Shown piece after piece: positions 44,888-57,634 of a stretch of 64,000 nt of DNA (positions are counted from its first letter, which is position 1; every line of letters begins with the position of its first letter). The notes under the pieces are model-generated. The model worked only from the letters and a program-made list of their open reading frames with translations. It did not search any database and was not told the DNA's origin. Source of the stretch: Geosiphon pyriformis (taxonomy: Eukaryota; Glomeromycota; Glomeromycetes; Archaeosporales; Geosiphonaceae); contig JAAOMT010000245.1 of NCBI GenBank assembly GCA_016748015.1, positions 1 through 64,000 on the forward strand. The letters run 5' to 3'. The position numbers were made by a program, and so were the translations under genes.

Positions 44888-46719
44888 TAAAAAGGAGGTT
44901 GTGAAATCAAACCTGCATCAAGACTATTTACTTTGGCTGAAAGGCCCAAAACAGTTTCTATTAGACACTTTATGCTGTCTTCTAGCTTTGATACTGAAAA
45001 CATATTGAATGACACCACTTCTGCAATAGTCTCACCACTAGTAAATACACCCAAACTCTCACTCATTACTACATCTGTCCCTTGATTCTGTGATAAAGAG
45101 ATCACCAATGGCTGACATCCAGGGCTAGACTGGGAAACCATTGGTCCAAATGCATCTAACCTCTTAGCCAGCTTATCAACCTTCTCCATAAGGCTGGTAA
45201 GACTGTACTCAAGAGTGGCAAACCTATCATTAACTTCCATTGTAACCAGTAGGGATGGCTTCATCTCCAAAGAGGAGCCAATTTTCACTGAAACACTATG
45301 ACCAGAGAGAGAGGAGAAAGAAGACCCACCAGCAATCTTTGCCCAAAAAAGACCACCAAAAGAAACAAAATGAGCAACCAGAGCCGAATGTTTGGCATAA
45401 ATTGCAGCCAGCCTGCTTTTATCCATGTCCAAAAGTACTCTATGTGATGGTATCCCAGAAAGAACTTTTCCACTAGCAGCACAGCCCAATGATATGTAAC
45501 CCAATTTTTTACACTTGGCACATTCAGCAAGAACCAGACAGAACCAGTACAGATTGGCACTTCTTAATACCAGTGTGGTTCTCATGATAGCATCCAGTGA
45601 CTCAACAAAATCAAAGCAGATAACAGCACACCTTGCCCAAGCATACATAATCAGATAATGATTGATGACACATGTTTTTCCATTCACAGCTCTAACAAAG
45701 TCCCAGATGTCATAAGTATTCGTTTCTATTGATAGTGTATAAAGCAGTGCTCTATGTTGATCCTTTACATCCCACATTTTCTTATCTAAAGCTGCCTTAG
45801 CAACATACACTGCATCTTTCCCAATTAAGATAGACCATTCAGCTGCAACCAAATTAGCATGATTCATTTGCTCAAATTCCACTACTGTTTTCTGCCACAG
45901 CCCTACCAATTGCATTTTAATTGACTTAATTATACCAAACTTGGATAGTGCAGCATGTACAGCCTCAGCCATTGTCCCAATTGGTATCTCTTTTATGACC
46001 ACAGCCTGATCTGATCACCCAGTAAATTTCTTAAAATTGGTGTTTACTATGATTTTCGCACCAGCAGCCTTTTCAGTGGCTTTTATCAAACCCAATTTGA
46101 AAGTAAATGTTGCTCAGATGATCTCAGAGAATTTTGAGGAAGTAGAGGCCCTCCTAAAATCTTTGATTCCTGAAAATAATTTTCTGATCACTGTGCATTT
46201 TTTATGAGAAGATTTATCTACTACTTTGTCTAGTCCAATATCCAAAGCAAAAAATTTACAAACAGAAACATTGACCAAGTTTTTCAAAGGAGAAGGGAGG
46301 ACCACAGGTTTGTTCAAGAGAATGTTATCATCATTATTACCCAAAAAGTTGATTTTTCTTAATGGCTTACTCAGTGCTTTTTTGGTCAAAATTTTTGAAT
46401 TCTTAGGAGTATGATCCAAGTTCTTACCAGCAAAAGTACCATCTTTATCATAATCAAAGCTGGTTTTTTCAACCAAACATTCCTCCTCCATGTTCACACT
46501 ATTAGATTCAATAGTATTACCAGTTTTAGACCTCCAAGAATGATCACTTGACATCTTAACAATGGCAAATTTTCTATTACCAATATTATCCACCAAAACA
46601 CCATCTCTTCTCTTTTTTCTAGACTTAGCAGACTTAACCCCAATATTAAAACTAGATTCTATGATAGACTTGTTCAGAACAGCAATACTAGAGCTGACGG
46701 TAGTTTCATAATTAAACAA
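44887..46719 (-). pseudogene. LINE ORF1 nucleic-acid-binding protein (copy C)
   Basis: One frame covers 611 codons with a stop between 46114 and 46002. Conserved with the 52.5 kb copy are KFFALDIGLDK and IKMQLVGLWQKTVVEFE, which looks RRM-like, then a zinc-knuckle segment CAKCKKLGYISLGC in which the His is Tyr. A C-terminal helical region follows (FATLEYSLTSLMEKVDKLAKR), possibly coiled coil. ORF1 proteins coat LINE RNA. Confidence 0.75.
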
Positions 46720-46750
46720 AAATGGTTTGAATTTATCATGTTGAATGTTG

Positions 46751-46822
46751 AAAAAACTTCTTTCAAAAAAATTTCTTGGCTTTTTTTGGGAATTTGGAAC
46801 AAATAAAAGAAAGAAGTTTTTT
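46751..46822 (-). repeat. 5' terminal hairpin of LINE copy C
   Basis: Perfect 14-nt arms (AAAAAACTTCTTTC at 46751-46764 and GAAAGAAGTTTTTT at 46809-46822) surround a 44-nt loop. The identical arms and loop length occur at 52328-52399 in the plus-strand copy. Confidence 0.75.
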
Positions 46823-47627
46823 TTACTAATGTGTTTTTATAAAACAAAAAATAATAATTTAAGTTTTATTTTTTTAGTTTAATCTTTGTAATTTAATAAT
46901 TTAATAACTTAATAATATAATTAATTAAAATTATATATTAAAATATAACATGTTTTGTTTTTAAAACTAATAATAATTAATATATTAAACAACATAATTA
47001 TATATTAATACAAATTAAATTTGGCAAATATGTTATTTTTATTCTTATTTAAAACAAAATTAAATATTATAATTGGTATCAATATAATAAAACTAATAAA
47101 ACTGATAAAATCATTAAAAAAAGTAAAAATTTTATTTATCAAAAAAGAAAAAATATAAAAAAAGTGCTTTAAAAAACACCAAAAAAAACACTATTCTTTA
47201 ATATTATTATTGGCAAAAAAAAATTGCATTTTATTATATAGAAAAAATGCTTTAAAAAAATAAAATAGTTTATTATATATATATATGAAAAAAAGTTATT
47301 ATTAGAAAAATAATATAAAAATTATTTATTATAAAAAATACCATTAAAAAATTGGTTTTAATTAATTTCAAAATAATAATTTTATTTAATTATATTAATC
47401 GTTTTTTGATTACATATTTTAATACTTAAAAAAGTATTCAAAATAAAGATGTTTTTTAAATCAAAATGAAAAAAAATAAAAAAAATATTATTATGTTTGT
47501 TTAAGAGTAACTCGAAATAAAAAAAATTATACAAGAATAATAATAATAATAACAAAATTAGATTTAAAACTTCATTATTAAAACTGATTAACTATTATAG
47601 ATTGCTTACTTATATACAATTTGTGTT
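46823..47627. other. AT-rich stretch, nothing recognised
   Basis: Long A and T runs with no open frame of interest. It separates the 5' end of LINE copy C from the PET117/CBF5 gene island. Confidence 0.6.
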
Positions 47628-47872
47628 TTATTCATTTACTTTATTTTTGTGATTAAAGTTAGAACAATGACAAATTAAAAGATGCAAAAAGTTGAATTCT
47701 TTTAAATAAGAAATTTTCTTATATTGTATATAATACAAGGAAGATAAGGGTGTAAAAATTCTAAAGCCATTTTTAAGGCAAAGTTCCGAACAGGCTCTAA
47801 ACATTGGGAAGCCTGGGTTATCGAAATCATTCAGGTTTGTATTTCCACTTGTTAGCAAACATTGGCCTTTTC

Positions 47873-48073
47873 TCAAAACCAGACTAATGTTCCTATGCGC
47901 TTTGCTTTTTCATAGTTAAATCCACTTTTAAGCTCGTTGACAAGATCAGGAAATTTATGCAGGAGACTGGACAAGAGAAAAATGTCGAGAAACTGAGAAT
48001 TTGGCCCGCAATTATCGAGAACATCCAAGAAAATATATTTTCTTGGTTCTTGTTCAAGATCTAGTCTGCTCAT
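47873..48073 (-). CDS. Small ORF of unknown function downstream of PET117
   Basis: A 66-codon frame with an ATG at 48073 lies 22 bp below the PET117 stop on the same strand. It begins MSRLDLEQEPRKYIFLDVL and has balanced composition for this region. A second open frame (47628-47876, 82 codons, with NLNDFDNPGFPMFRACSEL) overlaps its end by one frame shift. Together they could be a spliced or frameshifted gene, or simply the PET117 3' UTR. No family recognised. Confidence 0.25.
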   Translation of the reverse strand: MSRLDLEQEPRKYIFLDVLDNCGPNSQFLDIFLLSSLLHKFPDLVNELKSGFNYEKAKRIGTLVWF

Positions 48074-48095
48074 TCTACTTTATTCTTCTCATGGA

Positions 48096-48541
48096 TCAAG
48101 AACTAGCAGATCCAGATACTGGCTGAATTTTTTTATACTTTTCACGTAATAATATTTGCTCTTCTAATTCTTTTTTGTTCCTTTCAAATTTTTTATGATT
48201 TTCTGAAGGCAAGCGTTTTGAAGACAAGGCTTGTTGACGTTCAAGCTCTTCTTCATGTGCTATGGATGCATGCATTAACTATGATATGATTCGAAATTTT
48301 GGATAAATGGTTATAGGGCAAAAGATAAAATTGTTAAATAGATTTCGAAAAATCAAGTCAGTTCTCGATTTTGAACAAACCTTCAAAAGGAAATATGGAC
48401 TCGATAGGGCAAAAGATGTTCCAAAGATCTGTGACTTTTTCTTACCTCTTTCTCTTTAATTTGCATGTAATGCACGCCCCAAACTGTAGTGGCAGTCGCC
48501 ACGATGCTCACTCCTAGGGTTGCTTTCGCTGTGCGAGACAT
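48096..48541 (-). CDS. PET117: Pet117-like cytochrome c oxidase assembly factor, 2 exons
   Basis: Exon 1 is 48541-48446 and exon 2 is 48278-48096, totalling 279 nt and 92 residues, with GTAAGA donor and TAG acceptor. The start MSRTAKATLGVSIV and the WGVHYMQIKEKE motif after one membrane-like segment (about residues 8-25) are characteristic of Pet117. The rest is a charged helix (EEELERQQ, KKELEEQILLREKYKK). Pet117 is a small mitochondrial inner-membrane protein that supports heme A synthesis by Cox15 during complex IV assembly. An upstream in-frame extension in the genomic frame is ignored because the family begins at this Met. It is divergent from CBF5. Confidence 0.88.
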
Positions 48542-48732
48542 TGAACGCAAATTTATTTTGCGTAGTTTTACGGTAGAATTTTCGAATGATCTTATTGGTC
48601 TCAAGATCAAATTTTTTGATGAAATTGATTATCAGAACCTAATTAGTAAAATTCGAAAAAATTGTTCGTAAAGTAGGAGGTAGGTATAAGTATTTCAGTA
48701 AATCTTTTCTAGACTGAGTTTTGCACTTTAAA
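48542..48732. promoter_or_regulatory. Divergent promoter region between PET117 and CBF5
   Basis: Only 191 bp separate the two start codons, so both promoters and leaders must lie here or overlap the genes. No TATA box is obvious. A bidirectional promoter is inferred from spacing only. Confidence 0.5.
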
Positions 48733-50898
<2,166 letters not shown>

Positions 50899-52327
50899 TG
50901 TTCCTCTCGCTGTACGTTTACGAAATTTAAATTCAATTTACTTGGAAAATTTCGATCAATCCGAGTTTTTACTCTTTCCTATCTGAACCTTTTACAGTTA
51001 TAGCTTTAAAGAACCAAGATTTCTTGACGGTCTAATGAACTGATTAAATTCTTGATGATGTAGTTTGGTTTTTTTCAAATTTATCTTTTGTAACAATTGT
51101 CTATACAATTATTAACACCAAGTCTTCAAACAAAATTTTCAACTTTAAAATGTTCTTGTTAAGCGTTCTGAACATAATTAAAATAATCATTTTTTTAATA
51201 ATTCTGGATTTTTAACTATTAACTTTAATATTTTGTAATATGTATTTTATAAACCAAATTTTTTTGTTATTATTTGAATTATTTTTATCAACTTAATTAA
51301 ATATTAACATGAAAAATATTCAATTTAATTTTTTAAATATTTAATGTTTTTTTAAATATGAATTATTTATAAAATTATATTAAAAAATTAAAATTCTATT
51401 GTTCAAACAATTTGAAAGACCAAAACAGCAAAAAAAAATTTTTTAAAAAAAATAAGACTTGGTTTTTTTTGTTTGGTATTATTAGTACTAATTATAATGT
51501 TCATTTTATTTTGCCTCTAAATAATAATCTTTTCTGTTTTAAATTAATGTTTGGCTATATTGTTTAATAAAAATAATTTTAATTAATTATTACCAATTTA
51601 ATTTAATTATAATATTAAGCTAATTATTGAAACAATATAATAACTGGTTACATATAGTTGTTGCATAATTCATGTTTAATATACGAACACGAATTTACAC
51701 AGAAATAGTGATCAAAAAAAACAATATTAGACTTTTTTTGTATAAATTTTGTATCTTAAATTTTTTTAAATACTATTATTAAAATTGAATTTGTTGAATT
51801 TTGTTATTATTTTTCAGATTTTAAAATCTGCTAAGGTATTTAATTTTCATTTTATTTTTGTTATTATTATTTTTTATAATATTTTTTTAAATATTACATT
51901 AATAATATTAAAAATGTTTTTAAAATATTTGGTAAAGTTTTTAGTTAATTAATTTTAATAAAAAAATAGTATTTAACTTTTTTTTTCTTAATTAAAAAAA
52001 GATAATATTTTTAAGATCAAATTGGTTAATTTTTTAATTATGTAATTTTTTAAATTAATAATATAATTTTTAGTTTTTTAATTTAATTATTATTAAAATT
52101 TTGTTATTATTATAAAAATTTACTTTAACAATTATTAAAACTTAATATTTTTATATTTATTAAAGTTTAAACTATTTAATTTATATATATAAAATTATTT
52201 TCTTTAATTTATTAAAATTTTTTTAAAGTTTTTTGTTATAATTAAAGTTTTTTTAAGTTATTTTACTAGTTTAGTATTTTATTTTAAAGCTGTTGCTATT
52301 TTTGTATTGTATTATATTTTTTTAAAA
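50899..52327. other. CBF5 3' flank and AT-rich desert
   Basis: The first 250 bp may hold the CBF5 3' UTR. The remainder is A/T-rich without a usable frame and ends at the 5' hairpin of LINE copy D. Confidence 0.6.
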
Positions 52328-52399
52328 AAAAAACTTCTTTCTCTTATTCATCCCAAATTCCCAAAAAGACCCAAAAAATTTTTCTGAAAGAAGTTTTTT
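52328..52399 (+). repeat. 5' terminal hairpin of LINE copy D
   Basis: Arms AAAAAACTTCTTTC (52328-52341) and GAAAGAAGTTTTTT (52386-52399) are perfect complements around a 44-nt loop rich in C and A. They are identical to the arms in copy C. Confidence 0.75.
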
Positions 52400-52552
52400 C
52401 AATATTCAGCATAATAAATCCAAAAAACTCTTTCTTTTATTGATTCTCTGGTCATGAAGAGAGCATTGAGTTGTCATTGAAATAGCCTTCCTTTTCCCTT
52501 TCTCCTTCAACTTTCTCCAGTTATTTATTCAGACATTCTTTTTTTTATAGTT

Positions 52553-54480
52553 ATGGAACTGGTGGGCTTTGCTGCTGGTGGTTTTGGATTCATTTCGGCT
52601 GGATTGAGGACCCAGTCTGGTGTCAAAAATAAGTGTTCAGTTGGTTCTCAATCTCGTGATGCTCCTATAAGAAGCTGAAGAAATCTGTGGCAGTTGATGG
52701 TTTGGTGGAGTTGTCTATTGGTGTCTTGAATGTTATAGATGAAAGTGGTGACAGACTTAATATTGGACAATCGTGGGCTAGCAAAGTTAACAGCAAAGTG
52801 GACAGCGTAAGTGGTATCTCAGACTTGGATAACTTAGAAAATATCATCGCTGAGAAAATTAGCTATGCAGAGTCGGATGTTTCGAGTTTGGACAATAACA
52901 TGAACAATACCATGCCAAAGAAGACACAGACCTACACCTATGTTCTGGACAGTAAGCTGCCACCTCTCTTTTTCAATGTTCCAAGTAATGGTGAAGATAC
53001 TTTGCCTCTTCAGAGTCCCAAATTTTATGGATCCAATCACCTTCCTCTAGTTAGATCACGTGCAATGGAGAAACAGAATTTTAATTCATCAAAATTGTTT
53101 GCATTAGATATTAAGCTATCTGCTATTTCTGGCAAAACTAATGGTAATAAGTTAGTCTTAATCAAAAAAATTTTTTATCATGTTGATGGTTTTGAGGGGG
53201 GGGCCTCCATTCTCTCAAGGTTCTCTGGGATCATCAGATCTACTTTCACTTCAGAAGCTAGTATGAATAAGGCAAAGAGTTTGGCTGTCAGTAAGAAGAT
53301 TTTAGTTAATAATGAATTAAGAAAAGTAAACAATCATTCAAATCAGGAAATTGTGGTCAAAGAGATTCTGGTCAATCTTCCCAAATCGGCTGTGGAATCA
53401 GTTTTTTCCAAGTTTGATAAGATTGTTTCAATCAGAATGCAGCTAATTGGTCTATGGCAAAAGGTCTTAGTGAAGTTTGAGTCAGCTGAGATAGCCAGCA
53501 TGGTTGCTTCTAAGTGGTCAGTTCTCATGGGTAAGGATTCTGTGTGAATGGCTTTGGCAACTGAAGATAAACAATTGTGGGTTTTCAGGAATCAACATTG
53601 GACTTTGTTGTATACTTTGCCAGTAGGAACAATAGCCCATGACTTTTCTGATTTGTTGAAATCATATGGTGGAAAGACATGTTTTATTGGTCACAATCCT
53701 GTCTCTTACATTTGCAATAGGTGTGCAACTGTTTGTTTTGATGATGAAGCAACCAGATTGGCTGCTATTGGTTCAGCTCCAGTCTTCAAGAGTGTGGGTT
53801 TACGTTGGGCTGGTCTCTCTTTGGCTCATTGTACCAAGTGCAAACATTTTGGTCATGTTTCAAATATGTGTTCAGTAGGTGGTTTCTCTGGTGATCGTGG
53901 AAGAAAGATGGCGTCTGTTCATGATCAGGTTCACTTGGTAAATATATATAAGAAAAGACATGCTCCAGTTGCTCGCCCTGTCTTTTTTGGTGGCAAGTCT
54001 TGGGCTCAGGTTGCTTTATTTGCTGCTCCTTCTGGTGCTGGTGTTTGACCTGTCTTTGGTTCTGGTGTTTTCATGTCTGGTGCCCCTCCTGCTGGTAGAT
54101 TACTGATGGAAGTTCCAGATGTTTCTTGTATTGTTGATCACCTGGCTGTATTGGAACAGTCTTTCGAGCTTTTGTCTGACCAAGTGTCTAAAATAGTGCA
54201 TAGACTGAATAGTGTGAATTTGGTTCCTCTGGTTTCTGTTTTTTCTGTTGTGTCTTCTGTTGTTTCTGCTTCTCCTATAGCACTCTCTGTTCAGGACTTG
54301 GCTTTGGACCCTCCATTTTCTTTTTCTCATTCTTTTTCCTCAGTTCCTGTTTTGGAGAACATTGTTTCCAATTTAAGTTTAAGCAGTTCAAAGGTTCTTA
54401 CCTCTAAAGTTGGTGGGCTTGAATCTAAGTTGATGGCTCTCGATGTTGCTATTGGTTCCATATTAGTAAAATTGAATTAG
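52553..54480 (+). pseudogene. LINE ORF1 nucleic-acid-binding protein (copy D)
   Basis: The ATG at 52553 starts MELVGFAAGGFGF. A one-base frameshift near 52,670 leads into the 286-codon frame 52687-53547. TGA stops at 53545 and 54046 interrupt it before the end at 54480. The RRM-like block IRMQLIGLWQKVLVKFE is followed by a complete zinc knuckle CTKCKHFGHVSNMC (CX2CX4HX4C). The C-terminal part has a Ser/Val-rich stretch and possible coiled coil. Confidence 0.78.
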
Positions 54481-54521
54481 CTGGGTACAGATTCGGGGTC
54501 CCCTTAATACTCTCCTCCCCA

Positions 54522-57500
54522 ATGACAGATCTTATTTGGAAAATAGCCATGTGCAATGTCAGGGGTATAAACAATGTGGTGAAGCAAGAAGATATTGTGC
54601 ACTGACATAACTCTATGAACAATTTGGTTTCGATTTTTACGGAAACGAAGCTCAAAGGGCATGCTCGTCTCTGGATAGCTGACAAATTCGATGGTGTTTG
54701 TGTGTTTGTCTCTGGTTTGGACTCTGGTCATCTTGGTTCTGGTGTGGCAATCATAATGAACAATTTTCTAGCCAAGCATGTGTGCAAAGTTTCTGAGATT
54801 TCCAGTCAACTTTTATCTGTCAAGTTGCTTTTTAAAAATAAACTTTCTGTGTCTGTGTTAGGGCTGTATGCTGGCACTTTTTTGGCTGTTCGTTTCTCCC
54901 AGGCCAGTGAAATCAATTCTTTTGTCACTAAGGCCATGAATGATTTTTCTTTTGTCATTCTTGGTAGTGATTTCAATGAAAATGGTTCTCATAGGTGTGC
55001 TAGTTTCAAAAAGTGTTTTGACTTGGGCTTGATTAATGCTTTGGGTGGGAGTTTGTTTTCAAAATCACTTACATGGTGCAATTCTCGTGGTGTTGCTAAA
55101 ATGATTGATTACATGTTCATCTCTTCTGGTTTGGTCAATGCAATTGTGGATCGCAGTGTGACAGATGTTGTGGAATTTTTCAATACTAATCATAAGGCTG
55201 TTTCCATTTCCATGGATTTGGGTGGCTTGTTGGACATGCAGCTTTCTGTTATGTGCAAACAGGCCAACAAAGATCATTGGAAATTTGATGTCAAAAGTGC
55301 TGATGTTTTGAAATGGGGCAAGTTTGGGGACATGTTAGTTGTCAATGCTTCTGTGTTTTTGAATGAATTTGCTGTGGCTAAGGATTGCTCGAATTTAGAT
55401 TCAATGTGGGATGTCATTCATAGGATTATGGTTCTTTCTACTAATAGAACATTCAAAAAAAAATGGTTTAAAGGTTATGATAGTGTTTTTACCAAAGTGT
55501 CTTCTAGGTTTTATAAGTTGGAGTTGCTGGTCTCCAAGTTAGTAAGAGCTTCTCATTTGGCATTTGGTGATGCCTTTGCATTACTGTTGGAGATGTGGAA
55601 TAAGCTCAACCTGGTTAGTGTCTTAGCAACAAAATTGGTCTTTTTTTTAGGTGCTAATTTTGATGCTGTTCAGTCTGTGCTGGCTAAAGCAAGGAAATCT
55701 TATCACTTCTTCAAGCTTCTAAAATCCAAGCATGCAGAGGAGTCCCAGATCAGACAGGCTATTACCAGGCATATGGAAAGCTTTGCATTGGACAAAAGTC
55801 ATACTATCAGGAGCATGTTAAAGTGTCTCTTTCGCAAGGTGGTGTTGGACCATCTGATAGTCAGTGATGAACTGGTCTTGGAGTCTGAGTTGGTGAAATC
55901 TAGAGTAGATGTGGTTATGGAGGGCTAAACACGGACACGTGGGGTGGTCTTTGATATGTCTGATGTTTGGATTTGTCAATATCAACCTTTGGATTACATC
56001 TTTGATGGCGCTTTTTCTGATGTTATGTGCTCAATCAGCTTTGATGAGATGTCTGCAGTTATTTCAGATTTACCTGATGAGAAGGTGGCTAGTCTCTTAG
56101 GTATTTCAAATGAATTGTGAAAGCACTGTGACAAGTCGGTTTTGGATATGCTGTGGTTCTTTTGAACTCTTGTTTGGTTTGTGAATTGGTTCCTGAACCT
56201 TAGAAGAAAGCTTGGGTTTCTATGATTCCTAAACCTTATGAATGGGAGGGTGTTCTCATGAATATCTGTTCTATTGCTTTAATTGAAACAGCCTGCAAGG
56301 TTCTGTCCAAGATCTTGTCAGATAGGATTTTTTTGGCTTGTAGCAAGTTTGACGTTTTACATGGGGACAATTTCTCAGTTTTGAAGGGTACAATAACACA
56401 GTCTCTGATCTTTGCTGTTGGTCTGTGATTGAGGATGCCTTGGAGAAGAACCGTGAACTATGGTTGGTTTTGCAGGACATGCACAAAGCCTATGATTCTG
56501 TTGGTTGGAAGCACCTTAGGAGGAGTTTGGTTAAGATCAAGATATGTGACAGTTTTATTAAGTTCTTTGGCTCTATCCACAATAGTCGCACTAACAGGGT
56601 GATGACAGATTTTGGTTTAACAGACAGATATCATGTGCATAATGGCTTGGATCAAGGAGAAGTTTTCTCGCTGCTTTTGTGGCGCATATTTTATGATTTA
56701 CTTCTTTGTAAGGTCAAGAGGCAGGAGGCTGTATGTAGCTATAGATTAAATTCTTATTTTGTTTCCAAAACTGGCCAGGTGGAATTTCAAGCTGAACTGA
56801 CATCATTTCTGGCCACCGGTGCTTTTGTGGATAATATGATTTGGGTAGGCAATAGCCAGTCGGCTACTCAACACATTCTCAATGTTGCTAATGATTTCTT
56901 CAGAATTAATGACATTTCAATAAATAATGAGAAGACTGTGGCCATCCTTATTAACTGTTGGATGGCAAATCCTACTTTTTATATTAGTGACTTGCCTATC
57001 TCTGTTGCTAAAAAGAGGAAACTTCATCGTTATCTGGGAATTTTTCTTTTTTCTAAAGGTTTGTTTAACCCTAGCTTGGTTAGGACACATTCAGATGTTC
57101 GGTTTTTTATTAATTTTGTCTTAAGAAAAGCAATTTCAGATAAACAATTTGCATATTTAGTGTCAGCAGTTCTTGTTCCTATTGTCAGTTACAGGACTCA
57201 GTTCAGTTTTGTCTCTACTAGTGTATGCAACAAATAGGATGCTCTCATTCGAAAGGGTTTGAAATCTAAGTCTGGTCTGCCTCTTAATTTTCCCAATAAT
57301 ACACTTTATTACCCTTCTTTATATGAGTTAAAAACATTCGAGCAGATTCAGGCTGAGTGTAAATCAGCTTCCATTGTTTCTTTTGCGAATTTGGTTGGTG
57401 TTTTGGGTTGGTTGTTTTCTCACAGATCCCACAATCTCCAGGTTTTCAGCTGGTGCCCGTGACATCCATTGCTATTTCCAATTCATATTAGGGTTGACTT

Positions 57501-57634
57501 TTCAAATAATTTTTTGGCTGGTGTGGTCTGTATTTTTTCAGATTTAGATTTGTCTTTGGGTGGCTTGGTAACCAGTGCTTTTTACCTTCAGTCTGGTACT
57601 CCTTTGTCTCTTGTGCTTGGTGATAAGATGTTTT
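54522..57634 (+). pseudogene. LINE ORF2: endonuclease and reverse transcriptase (copy D)
   Basis: The ATG at 54522 is followed by a TGA at about 54603. The 437-codon frame 54615-55928 then carries the APE-type endonuclease (FTETKLKGH, VLGLYAG, SDFNENGSHRC, DYMFISS, NTNHKAVS) and the RT N-terminal region. After frame changes the 270-codon frame 56425-57237 holds the palm with LVLQDMHKAYDSVGW and FVDNMIW, where the second active-site Asp is Asn. The copy is therefore catalytically dead. It is cut at 57,634. Confidence 0.84.

Larger units (their letters stand above)
40075..46822 (-). mobile_element. LINE copy C, near full length
   Basis: About 6.7 kb on the minus strand, from a 5' hairpin (46751-46822) through ORF1 and ORF2 to an A-rich 3' tail near 40,075-40,100. 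ORF1 is 46719-44887. ORF2 starts at 44887 and encodes endonuclease, RT, RNase H and a zinc-finger-like C-terminus. ORF2 has several frameshifts and stops, so the copy is not active. It is the most complete member in the window and defines the family structure. Confidence 0.88.
52328..57634 (+). mobile_element. LINE copy D, 5'-complete, 3'-truncated
   Basis: It starts with the 5' hairpin, then ORF1 (52553-54480) and ORF2 (from 54522) through endonuclease, RT and part of the RNase H linker. It ends near 57,634, where sequence from the beginning of another LINE copy starts (KIDKWL...). RNase H and the 3' end are absent. It is the least decayed LINE in the window, with long open frames. Confidence 0.87.
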
